In this document: positions 17,385-25,815 of the stretch, piece by piece
Position numbering within the stretch: the stretch's first letter is position 1
How the letters are laid out: each line of letters begins with the position of its first letter
NCBI RefSeq assembly: GCF_008369935.1
Contig: NZ_VTUZ01000012.1
Coordinates: forward strand, 1-64,000
DNA: 64,000 bases
Source of the DNA: Paraburkholderia panacisoli
GTDB lineage: Bacteria > Pseudomonadota > Gammaproteobacteria > Burkholderiales > Burkholderiaceae
Direction of reading: 5' to 3'
Notes under the pieces: model-generated
The model's database searches: none
Told to the model about the DNA's origin: nothing
The model's input: only the letters and a program-made list of their open reading frames with translations
Made by a program: the position numbers and the translations under genes

Positions 17385-17654
17385 TTGAACACTGAAAATC
17401 TCAAAGAAACTTCTGATCGTATCGCCCGCCTTGCGACGCTCGTTTTGCAACGCACCGAGGCCACGCATCAGGAAAAAGAACTGGCAGGCTCGGCGCTGGC
17501 GCAGCACCACACGGCGAAGCAGACCAGCCGGGCCATCGGCAGTCTCGCGGCCAGGCTGCTCGGCGACCATACGGCCAGTTACGAGACGAAAGAACTGGCT
17601 GGCTGCGTGCTCACGCAAGTACGTCGCTTGCAGGAGCCGGGTTCCGCTGCTTGA
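17385..17654 (+). CDS. Small hypothetical protein made of two internal repeats
   Basis: An 89-residue soluble protein that I do not recognise. It is built from two similar segments of about 30 residues: IARLATLVLQ...KELAGSALAQ (about 13-41) and IGSLAARLLG...KELAGCVLTQ (about 51-78), implying an internal duplication and a helical repeat fold. The start is a TTG with GGAG 6 bp upstream; the good promoter upstream and terminator downstream support a real transcription unit. There is no membrane segment or signal peptide. Function unknown. Confidence 0.6.
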   Translation: MNTENLKETSDRIARLATLVLQRTEATHQEKELAGSALAQHHTAKQTSRAIGSLAARLLGDHTASYETKELAGCVLTQVRRLQEPGSAA

Positions 17655-17735
17655 TGAATCGCGGCTGAACGCCTTGACCTGACACGTCGGAACCGGCGCG
17701 GAACCGGCAGCGTGATCGGCGCCGCCGCGACAGGC

Positions 17736-17768
17736 AAAAAAAATGCGCTGCCGAAGCAGCGCATTTTT
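17736..17768. terminator. Bidirectional terminator
   Basis: A-run (17736-17743), stem TGCGCTGC (17744-17751), CGAA loop, stem GCAGCGCA (17756-17763), T-run (17764-17768). It is placed between convergent genes and is symmetric, so it can stop transcription from both sides. Confidence 0.9.
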
Positions 17769-17827
17769 CAACCACAAGCGTCCGCGCGACGCTGCCGGCT
17801 CATGCCGACGTCATGCTCACCGCGCGC

Positions 17828-19726
17828 TCAACCTGCACGCGCCAGCAGCAGCGCATTGGTCCGCTTCACGAAGCTCGCCGGATCTTCCAGCGCGCCGCCT
17901 TCGGCGAGCAAGGCCTGATCGAACAACAGATGGCACCAGTCATCGAAGTTCGCGCTGTCCGCGTGCAAGCCCTTGACCAGCGCGTGCTCCGGATTCACTT
18001 CGAGAATCGGGTGGAACGACGGCGCCTGCTGGCCGGCAGCCTTCAGCATACGCTGCAGATAGCCGCTCATTTCGCCATCGTCGGCGACGAGGCACGACGG
18101 CGAGTCGGTCAGACGGAATGTCAGACGCACGTCCTTCGCCTTGTCCTTCAGCGCTTCCTTCATCTTCTCGACGAGTGGCTTGAACTCTTCGCCGACCTTT
18201 TCCTGCGCCTGTTTTTCCTCGTCGTTCAGCGCGCCCAGATCGAGGTCGCCGCGCGCCACGCTTTGGAGCGGCTTGCCGTCGAATTCGTTGAGGAATGACA
18301 GGATCCACTCATCGACGCGATCGGTCAGCAGCAGCACTTCCACGCCCTTCTTGCGGAACACTTCGAGATGCGGGCTGTGGGTCGCGGCCTGCCAGGTGTC
18401 GGCGGTGACGTAGTAGATCCTGGTTTGCTCGGGCTTCATGCGCGCGACGTAGTCGGCCAGCGACATGGTCTGCTCGGGCGTTTCCGTATGCGTGGACGCA
18501 AATCGCACCAGCTTCGCGACGCGCTCGCGATTGGCGAAATCTTCGCCGATGCCTTCCTTCAACACCTGGCCGAACTCCTTCCAGAAGCCGGCGTACTTTT
18601 CCTTGTCGGCGTCGTTCTCCGAGTTGGCCAACTCTTCGAGCATCGACAGCGCGCGCTTGGTCACGCCCTCGCGGATCGCCTTCACGTCGCGGCTTTCCTG
18701 CAGGATTTCGCGCGACACGTTCAGCGGCAGATCGCTCGAATCGACCACGCCCTTCACGAAACGCAGATACGCCGGCAGCAGTTGCTCGGCGTCGTCCATG
18801 ATGAAGACGCGCTTCACGTACAGCTTCAGGCCGCCGCGCTGCTCGCGGTTCCACAGGTCGAACGGCGCGTGGCTCGGCACGTACAGCAGTTGCGTGTACT
18901 CGCTACGGCCTTCCACACGGTTGTGGGTCCACGTGAGCGGGTCCTGATGATCGTGCGAGATGTGCTGATAGAACTGCTTGTACTGCTCTTCGCTGATGTC
19001 GTTCTTCGCGCGGCTCCATAGCGCGCTCGCCTGGTTGACGGTCTCGTCCTCGTCCTTCGTGACCATCTCGCTCTTTTCCGCGTCCCACTCTTCCTTCTGC
19101 ATCAGGATCGGCAGCGCGACGTGGTCCGAGTACTTGTGGATGATCGACTTCAGACGATGCGACGACAGCAGGTCGTCCTCATCCGCACGCAGATGCAGCG
19201 TGATGGTGGTGCCGCGCGCGGCGCGCTCAATCTGCTCCACCGCGAAATCGCCCTCGCCCGCGCTGACCCAGCGCACGCCTTCCGAAGCCGGCAAGCCGGC
19301 GCGGCGCGTTTCGACCGTGATCTTGTCGGCGACGATGAAACCCGAATAGAAGCCCACGCCGAACTGGCCGATCAGCGCTGCGTCTTTCTGCTGGTCGCCG
19401 GAGAGCTTGCCGAAGAACTCCTTGGTGCCCGAGCGGGCGATCGTGCCGAGGTGCGCGATCGTTTCGTCGCGGCTCATGCCGATGCCGTTGTCGTCGAGCG
19501 TGATGGTGCGCGCGGCCTTGTCGTACGACACGCGAATCCGCAGGTTCGGATCGTTCTCGTACAGCGCGCTGTTTTCGATCGCTTCAAAGCGCAGCTTGTC
19601 GGCTGCGTCGGATGCGTTCGAGATCAGCTCGCGCAGAAAGATTTCCTTGTTGCTGTACAGCGAATGGATCATCAGTTGCAGAAGCTGCTTCACTTCTGCC
19701 TGAAAGCTCATGGTTTCTTGTGCCAT
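17828..19726 (-). CDS. htpG: Chaperone HtpG (bacterial Hsp90)
   Basis: A 632-residue ATP-dependent chaperone. The N-terminal GHKL ATPase shows LRELISNASDAADKLR, DNGIGMSRDE and GQFGVGFYSGF; the middle domain has LYVKRVFIMDD and LNVSREILQ; the C-terminal dimerisation domain follows TDSPSCLVADDGEMSG. The start MAQETMSFQAEVKQLL at 19726 is preceded by GAGGAAG; MSFQ (five codons later) is an alternative. Family length is about 624-640. It is a single gene; a sigma-32-like -10 is found 22 bp upstream. Confidence 0.97.
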   Translation of the reverse strand: MAQETMSFQAEVKQLLQLMIHSLYSNKEIFLRELISNASDAADKLRFEAIENSALYENDPNLRIRVSYDKAARTITLDDNGIGMSRDETIAHLGTIARSGTKEFFGKLSGDQQKDAALIGQFGVGFYSGFIVADKITVETRRAGLPASEGVRWVSAGEGDFAVEQIERAARGTTITLHLRADEDDLLSSHRLKSIIHKYSDHVALPILMQKEEWDAEKSEMVTKDEDETVNQASALWSRAKNDISEEQYKQFYQHISHDHQDPLTWTHNRVEGRSEYTQLLYVPSHAPFDLWNREQRGGLKLYVKRVFIMDDAEQLLPAYLRFVKGVVDSSDLPLNVSREILQESRDVKAIREGVTKRALSMLEELANSENDADKEKYAGFWKEFGQVLKEGIGEDFANRERVAKLVRFASTHTETPEQTMSLADYVARMKPEQTRIYYVTADTWQAATHSPHLEVFRKKGVEVLLLTDRVDEWILSFLNEFDGKPLQSVARGDLDLGALNDEEKQAQEKVGEEFKPLVEKMKEALKDKAKDVRLTFRLTDSPSCLVADDGEMSGYLQRMLKAAGQQAPSFHPILEVNPEHALVKGLHADSANFDDWCHLLFDQALLAEGGALEDPASFVKRTNALLLARAG

Positions 19727-19748
19727 GGTCGGACTTCCTCTCTGTTGC

Positions 19749-19756
19749 GAATGGGG
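19749..19756 (-). promoter_or_regulatory. htpG: Candidate heat-shock (sigma-32) -10 element of htpG
   Basis: CCCCATTC on the minus strand matches the CCCCATnT -10 of sigma-32 promoters in seven of eight positions. No good CTTGAAA lies at the right distance, so this is a partial match. Confidence 0.3.
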
Positions 19757-19924
19757 TTCAGGCTGGGTCTGGCGCTCCGGCAACGGCGGCGTTCGGCGCG
19801 CCCTTGCGCGCCGGACAGCCGCGCCGGGCCGCCGGGACCGACGGGTTGCCGGTCGGCCAGCTAGCGGCCGCCGGCCAATGCAGCGCCGGATCGTCCGCGT
19901 AACTGGGGGCGAACCGGCGCGGTT

Positions 19925-21379
19925 TCAAGAGGCGCGCCGCGCGACGCCGTCGAGATAGCGGCACAGAAACGCTGCCAGTTCAGGATCGCCGCAGTTGGCG
20001 ATATTGAAGCGCATCCACGTGGTCGGCGACTGCTGCGGCGAAAACAGACTGCCGGGCGTCAGCAGGAAGCCGGCTTCGTGACCCGCGGCCGCCAGCGCAC
20101 CGGCGTCGACGCCGGTGTCGGCCCACAGAAACATGCCGGCCGAGGGCGTCAGAAACAGCTTCATGCCGGTCTTTTCCAGCATCCGCGCGGACTTTTCGCG
20201 CACCCCGTCGAGGCGCGCGCGCAGCCGCTCGACGTGCCGCCGATAGTGGCCTTCCGTCAGAATCTTGTACAGCACGCGCTCGTTCAGCTCCGGGCTCGTC
20301 ATGCCGACCAGCATCTTCTGGTTGCTGACCGCCGTCGCCACGTCCGGCGCGCACGCGATGAAACCCACGCGCAGATTCGGCGCAAGCGTCTTCGAAAAAC
20401 TGCCGAGGTAGATCACGCGCTTTAACTGATCGAGGCTGGCGAGCCGCGTGCCCGGATTGCTCGGCGGGCACAGGTCGCCGTAGATATCGTCTTCGACGAC
20501 GATGAAGTCATACGCTTCCGCGAGGCGCAGGATGCGGAACGCCTGGGCCGCCGTCAGCGACGTGCCGGTCGGGTTTTGCAACACTGAGTTGATTACCAGC
20601 ATTTTCGGCCGCCACGTCTGCACCAGCGATTCGAGTGCGTCGAGGTCGGGGCCGTCCGGCGTGTACGGCACGCCGACCAGCCGCGCGCCTTGCGACGCGA
20701 AACACCCGAACATCTGAAACCAGGCCGGATCGCCGACGATCACCGCGTCGCCCGGCTTCACGTAGATGCGCGAGATCAGGTCGATTGCCTGCGTGACGCC
20801 GGACACCATCACGATCTGATCCGGCGACGCACCGATCTCCAGTTCCTCGAGCCGCGTCTGCAATTGCTGGCGCAGCGGCAGAAAACCCTGCGGCGTGCCG
20901 ATGCCGAGCATCTGCGCACCGCTTTGCCGGCCGAGCGTGCGCAGCGCGTTGGTGATCAGGTCGCCGTCGAGCCAGCGCGCCGGCAGATAGCCCAGGCCCG
21001 GGCTGCGCTCGGGGCGCGCGCCGGTGTACAGCATGTTGCGCAGCAGCCATACGACGTCGATCTTGGTCGGCGCAGGCGCCCCTTCCGCGTGCGGGCGAAT
21101 CTCCATCACCGTCGCGCCGCCCAGCCGCTCGCGCACATAGAACCCGGAGCCGCGCCGCGACTCCAGATAGCCTTGCGCCACCAGCCGCTCGTACGCTTCG
21201 ACCACCGTGAAACGCGACACCCGCTTGTCGAGCGCGAGCTTGCGGATCGACGGCATGCGCATGCCGGGGCGGAACACGCGTTCCTCGATACGGCGGCGCG
21301 CCCACTGCACGAGTTGTTCGACGAGCGTCAGCGCGGACGTGTCGTGCGGGGCGGGAATCTGGGCGAGCGGGACGGACAT
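19925..21379 (-). CDS. MocR-type (GntR HTH plus aminotransferase domain) regulator
   Basis: A 484-residue regulator. Residues ~15-85 form a GntR winged helix (MRMPSIRKLALDKRVSRFTV, then VEAYERLVAQGYLESRRGSG); residues ~120-484 are a fold-type I aminotransferase domain with the PLP Lys in YLGSFSKTLAPNLRVG. MocR proteins sense PLP or PLP-amino-acid adducts and control vitamin B6, amine or amino-acid genes. The ATG at 21379 gives the family start; upstream codons overlap the operator. It is divergent from a VOC, aminotransferase, RidA and PhzF-like series, its likely targets. Confidence 0.9.
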   Translation of the reverse strand: MSVPLAQIPAPHDTSALTLVEQLVQWARRRIEERVFRPGMRMPSIRKLALDKRVSRFTVVEAYERLVAQGYLESRRGSGFYVRERLGGATVMEIRPHAEGAPAPTKIDVVWLLRNMLYTGARPERSPGLGYLPARWLDGDLITNALRTLGRQSGAQMLGIGTPQGFLPLRQQLQTRLEELEIGASPDQIVMVSGVTQAIDLISRIYVKPGDAVIVGDPAWFQMFGCFASQGARLVGVPYTPDGPDLDALESLVQTWRPKMLVINSVLQNPTGTSLTAAQAFRILRLAEAYDFIVVEDDIYGDLCPPSNPGTRLASLDQLKRVIYLGSFSKTLAPNLRVGFIACAPDVATAVSNQKMLVGMTSPELNERVLYKILTEGHYRRHVERLRARLDGVREKSARMLEKTGMKLFLTPSAGMFLWADTGVDAGALAAAGHEAGFLLTPGSLFSPQQSPTTWMRFNIANCGDPELAAFLCRYLDGVARRAS

Positions 21380-21390
21380 GGCGGGCTCCA

Positions 21391-21430
21391 ACTGTACAGA
21401 ACAGTATCGAGTCGATTGTACCGTTACTGT
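21391..21430 (-). promoter_or_regulatory. Candidate MocR operator
   Basis: A perfect dyad ACTGT-ACAGA-ACAGT (21391-21405) and a related TTGTACCGTTACTGT (21416-21430). TGTAC occurs at 21393 and 21417, 24 bp apart. MocR proteins typically bind such repeated sites just upstream of their own gene. The TACAAT at 21415-21420 (minus strand) could be the -10. Confidence 0.45.
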
Positions 21431-21658
21431 GCCGGTCGTCGCCGCTACATTCGAGAAGCAGCACAGGGTGGCGACGCGGCGCGGGCGCAGCCGGACAACG
21501 GCCCAGCCGCTCGCACGCGTTTCCGGCGACATCGGCGCCTAACCCATCCGCATGGCCCGCCGATCCGGCAAACGGTTATGCTTACTGCCCCGGCAGCGCC
21601 GCCAGCACCCCAACGCGTGTACCGGTCTGCGTAGAAAACCGTTTCTCCTCGATCCGCC

Positions 21659-22360
21659 ATGACAGCCCATCCGCTCCGTCTCGATCATCTCGTGATTTCC
21701 GCGCGCACCCTTGACGAGGGCACGCAGTACGTCGCCGATACGCTTGGCGTCGCACCGGCCGGCGGCGGCGCGCATCCACTGATGCGCACCCACAACCGCC
21801 TGCTGAACCTGTGGGACGACGTGTATCTGGAGGTGATCGCCGTCGATCCGCAAGCCGCGGCCATGCCGGATGCCGCCGCCGGCGGCGACACGCCGCGCCC
21901 GCGCCTGTTCGCCCTCGATGACCCGGCGACGCACGCGCGGCTCGAAAACGGCCCGTACCTGTCGCATTGGGTCGCGCGCGTCGAGCGGCCGAAGCGGCTG
22001 TCGCTGTGGCAGGCCCAGTACCCGCAACGTATTGCGCCAATCGTGCCGATGACGCGCGGCGATTTCACCTGGGGCCTGTCGGTGCCCGACGACGGCGCTT
22101 TCCCCAGCTGGGAAGGCGCGGGCGACGGCGTGCTGCCCTCGCTGATCCAGTGGGACTCGCCGCGCCATCCGTCGGACGCGCTGCCGGCCACGGGCATCGC
22201 GCTGAAAGCGTTGAAAGCCGTGCATCCGCAAGCCGAGCGGATCAGTGCGCAATTGCACTGGCTCGGCGCGGTGCATCTGCTCGATTTGCGGGCCACCGAA
22301 GGCGCCCCGGCGCTCGTCGCCGAGTTTGAAACACCTGATGGTCTACGGACCCTCAAATAA
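21659..22360 (+). CDS. Glyoxalase-like (VOC) domain protein
   Basis: A 233-residue protein with the glyoxalase_3-type VOC fold. It begins RLDHLVISARTLDEGTQYV, followed by THNRLLNLWDDVYLEVIAVDP, the strand that usually carries metal ligands, and ends ALVAEFETPDGLRTL. The first His (HLVI) and the Glu of YLEVI are plausible metal ligands. The reaction is unknown. It is the first gene divergent from the MocR regulator and 76 bp before the aminotransferase gene, so may share its promoter and control. Confidence 0.82.
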   Translation: MTAHPLRLDHLVISARTLDEGTQYVADTLGVAPAGGGAHPLMRTHNRLLNLWDDVYLEVIAVDPQAAAMPDAAAGGDTPRPRLFALDDPATHARLENGPYLSHWVARVERPKRLSLWQAQYPQRIAPIVPMTRGDFTWGLSVPDDGAFPSWEGAGDGVLPSLIQWDSPRHPSDALPATGIALKALKAVHPQAERISAQLHWLGAVHLLDLRATEGAPALVAEFETPDGLRTLK

Positions 22361-22436
22361 GCCAGCGCGCGCGGGTCGCCAACTCGCGCGATAATTGTAA
22401 TTTTGCCCAGTTCCACAGATACCAGCCGAGGAGACC

Positions 22437-23633
22437 ATGGATCAAAGCGACTTGAAAGCCCCTACGTGGCAATTGTCCGAACGCGCGCGCAAGCTCACCA
22501 GCTCTGCGATCCGCGAGATTCTGAAGGTCACGGAGCGGCCCGAAGTCATTTCGTTCGCCGGCGGCCTGCCTTCGCCGGCCACCTTCCCGGCCGAGCGCAT
22601 GCGCGAAGCAGCCGACCGGATTCTGCGCGACAGCCCCGCCGCGGCGCTGCAATACAGCGCGACCGAAGGCTACCTGCCGCTGCGTGAATGGATCGCGCAG
22701 CGCTATTCGGTGAACGGCGCGCAGATTCGCGCAAGCCAGGTGCTGATCACCACCGGCTCGCAGCAGGCGCTCGATCTGCTCGGCAAGGTGCTGGTGTGCC
22801 CGGACAGCGCGGTGCTGGTCGAAACCCCGACCTACCTCGGCGCGCTGCAATCTTTCTCGATGTACGAGCCGCACTACGTGCAGGTCGCGACCGACGACCA
22901 GGGCCTGATCCCCGCCGCGCTCACGCCGGGACTGACGAAGGGCGCGCGCCTGCTGTACGCGCAGCCGAACTTCCAGAATCCGACCGGCCGCCGTCTGCCG
23001 ATCGAACGCCGCCGCGCGCTCGCCGAATTCGCGAAGACCGCGCCGTTCCCGGTGATCGAAGACGACCCATACGGCGCGCTCGACTACGCGGGCGAGCCGC
23101 TGCCCACCATGCTGTCGATGGCGCCGGACCACATCGTCTATCTCGGTTCGTTTTCGAAGGTGCTCGCGCCGGGCCTGCGCGTCGGCTTCATCATCGCGCC
23201 CGAGGAGCTGATCTTCAAACTCGTGCAGGCGAAGCAGGCCACCGACCTGCACACGCCGAGCTTTACGCAGCGCATCGTGCACGAGGTGATCAAGGACGGC
23301 TTCCTCGACACGCACGTGCCGACCATTCGCGAGCTGTACCGCAATCAATGCGCGGCAATGCTCGCTTCGCTCGAACGCTACATGCCCGAAGGCGTAAGCT
23401 GGAACCGTCCGGAAGGCGGCATGTTCATCTGGGTGAAGCTGCCCGCGCAGATCGACAGCATGAAGCTGCTGGAAGAGGCTGTCGCGCAGAACGTCGCGTT
23501 CGTGCCGGGCGGTCCGTTCTTCGCGGACAAAGCGCAACACAACACGCTGCGTCTGTCGTTCGTCACGGTGCCGCCGGCGAAGATCGATGAAGGCGTCGCG
23601 CGTCTGGGCGCGCTGATCCGCGCGAAGATCTGA
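22437..23633 (+). CDS. PLP-dependent aminotransferase (2-aminoadipate/LysN-like class I)
   Basis: A 398-residue fold-type I enzyme. Marks are VISFAGGLPSPATFP (37-51), LQYSATEGYLPLREWIA, ITTGSQQALDLLGKV, YAQPNFQNPTGRRLP, EDDPYGALDY, and the PLP-binding Lys in YLGSFSKVLAPGLRVGF. The family includes 2-aminoadipate aminotransferase and branched-chain or aromatic transaminases with broad specificity. It has no HTH domain, unlike the MocR gene nearby. RidA follows 66 bp downstream, which fits an enamine/imine-forming PLP enzyme. Exact substrates cannot be read from sequence. Confidence 0.9.
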   Translation: MDQSDLKAPTWQLSERARKLTSSAIREILKVTERPEVISFAGGLPSPATFPAERMREAADRILRDSPAAALQYSATEGYLPLREWIAQRYSVNGAQIRASQVLITTGSQQALDLLGKVLVCPDSAVLVETPTYLGALQSFSMYEPHYVQVATDDQGLIPAALTPGLTKGARLLYAQPNFQNPTGRRLPIERRRALAEFAKTAPFPVIEDDPYGALDYAGEPLPTMLSMAPDHIVYLGSFSKVLAPGLRVGFIIAPEELIFKLVQAKQATDLHTPSFTQRIVHEVIKDGFLDTHVPTIRELYRNQCAAMLASLERYMPEGVSWNRPEGGMFIWVKLPAQIDSMKLLEEAVAQNVAFVPGGPFFADKAQHNTLRLSFVTVPPAKIDEGVARLGALIRAKI

Positions 23634-23699
23634 GCGCTCGTCGCGCGATCTTCACGCGGCTCGCGTGATCGAATTCCACTACTGAATCGAGGACACAAC

Positions 23700-24164
23700 A
23701 TGGCTCAAACGAATGTGTACGACAAGCTCAAGGAACTGGGCATCGAACTGCCCGTCGCCGGCGCGCCCGCAGCCGCCTATGTGATGAGCGCGCAAAGCGG
23801 CAACACGGTCTACCTGTCCGGTCACATCGCGAAGAAAGACGGCAAGGTGTGGACGGGCAAGCTCGGCGCCACCCTCGGCACCGACGAAGGCAAGGCCGCG
23901 GCGCGCGCGATCGCCATCGACCTGCTCGCCACCCTGCACGCGCACGTGGGCGATCTGAATCGCGTGACCCGCATCGTCAAGCTGATGAGCCTCGTCAACT
24001 CGACGCCCGAGTTCACCGAACAGCATCTGGTCACCAACGGCGCGTCCGAACTGGTCGCCGACGTGTTCGGCGAACGCGGCAGGCACGCGCGCTCGGCGTT
24101 CGGCGTTGCGCAGATCCCGCTCGGCGCGTGCGTCGAGATCGAGATGATCGCTGAAGTCGAGTAA
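23700..24164 (+). CDS. RidA (YjgF/UK114) family enamine/imine deaminase
   Basis: A 154-residue protein of the RidA superfamily, in the longer subgroup that begins NVYDKLKELGIELPVAG. It has the conserved VYLSGHIAKKDG strand, GKAAARAIAIDLLATLHAHVGDLNRV, and RSAFGVAQIPLGACVEIEMI, whose Arg (of HARSAFG) is the family's active-site Arg. RidA proteins hydrolyse reactive enamines/imines made by PLP enzymes. Position directly after the aminotransferase gene supports this job. An AGGA lies before the ATG at about 8 bp (GAGGACACAAC). Confidence 0.9.
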   Translation: MAQTNVYDKLKELGIELPVAGAPAAAYVMSAQSGNTVYLSGHIAKKDGKVWTGKLGATLGTDEGKAAARAIAIDLLATLHAHVGDLNRVTRIVKLMSLVNSTPEFTEQHLVTNGASELVADVFGERGRHARSAFGVAQIPLGACVEIEMIAEVE

Positions 24165-24251
24165 CGGACTCGCAACAGCAAAGCGCATAAAAAAATCTGC
24201 ACCGGCAATTCAACCAGCATCGCTGGCGGTTTAACCTGGCAGTCCGTTCAG

Positions 24252-24287
24252 AACGCGTCGCGAAGTGTTAGCCACTCGCGGCGCGTT
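24252..24287 (+). terminator. Terminator after ridA
   Basis: A 12-bp stem AACGCGTCGCGA (24252-24263) with TCGCGGCGCGTT (24276-24287), one G:T pair, then TTGCATTTG. It separates ridA from the PhzF-like gene. Confidence 0.65.
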
Positions 24288-24376
24288 TTGCATTTGTGCA
24301 AAGGTGGATGGTTGCCGCGCCAGCGGATAGAATCCGCGAATCCCGTTCAACCGTTTGATTCGCTGGACCGCGCCCC

Positions 24377-25297
24377 ATGCCTGCCCGCACTGTTCGTTTC
24401 AAACAAGTCGACGTGTTCACGTCGGTGCCGCTCAAAGGCAATCCGCTTGCCGTCGTATTCGACGCCGACGCGCTCGATGCGCAACAGATGCAGGCCATCG
24501 CGCACTGGACCAATCTGTCCGAAACGACTTTCCTGCTGAAGCCGACCGACCCGGCCGCCGACTATCGCGTACGCATCTTCACCACGCATGGCGAATTGCC
24601 GTTCGCGGGTCATCCGACGCTCGGCACAGCGCATGCATTGCTCGAAAGCGGTTATCAGCCGAAACAGTCCGGCAAGCTGGTCCAGCAATGCGGCGTGGGA
24701 CTCGTCGAACTCGAGGCGCTGACCGAAGCGGCCAATACGACCAACACGGCCGATCAGGCGCACGGCGCGTGGGCCTTCGCCGCACCGCCCGCGCGGATCA
24801 CGCCGCTCGCGGCGGATCGCTACGCGGCACTATCTACGGCTTTGCGTAGCGACGCGGTCGACTTCAGCGCCGCGCCCTGCGCAGTCGACAATGGTGCGCC
24901 CTGGCTCGTGGTCCGTTTGAATTCGGCGCGCGATTGCCTTGCGCTCGAACCCGACAGCGCGGCGCTCGCCGAACTCGTGCATTCAGTCGACACGCATGGG
25001 CTCGCGGTATACGGCCCGCACGACGCCGATGGCCCCGCGACCTTCGAGGTGCGCTGTCTGATGGCGGGCGGCGGCTTCGGCATCGGTGAAGACCCTGTGA
25101 CCGGCAGTGCCAATGCCGCGCTCGCCGGCCTTCTGAGCGCGCAGCAGCGACGTCCGGGCAAGCGCTACACTGCGCGTCAGGGCACCGTGCTGGGCCGTGC
25201 CGGACAGGTCTCGGTGCATTACGACGACGCACGCGGCAAGACGTGGATCGGCGGCTCGTCGGTGACGATTATCGACGGTACGTTTTTGCTGCCGTGA
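24377..25297 (+). CDS. PhzF-family isomerase/epimerase
   Basis: A 306-residue protein with the diaminopimelate-epimerase-like fold of PhzF. It shows VDVFTSVPLKGNPLAVVFDA (10-29), LSETTFLLKP with the Glu that is catalytic in PhzF, THGELPFAGHPTLGTAHALL, and the C-terminal GEDPVTGSANAALAGLL. PhzF itself isomerises a dihydroanthranilate in phenazine synthesis, but no phenazine genes are here; most such proteins have unknown small-molecule substrates. It is co-directional with the aminotransferase-RidA genes but separated by a hairpin and 212 bp. Confidence 0.9.
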   Translation: MPARTVRFKQVDVFTSVPLKGNPLAVVFDADALDAQQMQAIAHWTNLSETTFLLKPTDPAADYRVRIFTTHGELPFAGHPTLGTAHALLESGYQPKQSGKLVQQCGVGLVELEALTEAANTTNTADQAHGAWAFAAPPARITPLAADRYAALSTALRSDAVDFSAAPCAVDNGAPWLVVRLNSARDCLALEPDSAALAELVHSVDTHGLAVYGPHDADGPATFEVRCLMAGGGFGIGEDPVTGSANAALAGLLSAQQRRPGKRYTARQGTVLGRAGQVSVHYDDARGKTWIGGSSVTIIDGTFLLP

Positions 25298-25815
25298 GTG
25301 CGAAGAAACGCAAAGAGCAACGCTGAGATGCAATAAGCGCGGCGCGCGCAATGAATGCATACGCGCCCGCATCTCGAGCATGCGGATTCAAACACTGCGC
25401 GCCGCATCTCGCCGCGCTTAACCACAAAAAGCCGCATCGTTTTAACAATTAATGCAACCGGCATTGCAGCGGACCTTCGAGACCTGGCACACCTGAACAC
25501 CGAACCCGATGAAATATTCAAAACGAGTGCCACGTCGCGACCGCAAGGCAGTTCGCGCCGGCTGCAAATCCAATCGCAGCGGGCGTTTTGCTGCGCCAGC
25601 GTATACCCGATGCCCGGACCCTTCCTTAATCCAGTGGCATTAAGTAATATCGAAACGTACCCGATGACCTGTGGACGGTCAGGCCAGGCATGGCACCACG
25701 CCTGCTCCTTGCGCAGCAGTTCCGGCACCTTGGTCACCATGCAGCCATCCATGAAATCAGCGCAGTCGCAGCTCGTGTGTTTGCAGCCTGCCGGCACTCA
25801 GGTACGGGCCGCCCA
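25298..25815. other. Long leader region of the GGDEF-EAL gene
   Basis: 518 bp, less GC-rich in 25340-25660. I see no gene: two open frames here (plus 25355-25819, minus 25219-25797) have no ribosome site or recognisable motif. A TAATAT (25645-25650) could be a -10 but has no good -35. Confidence 0.45.
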
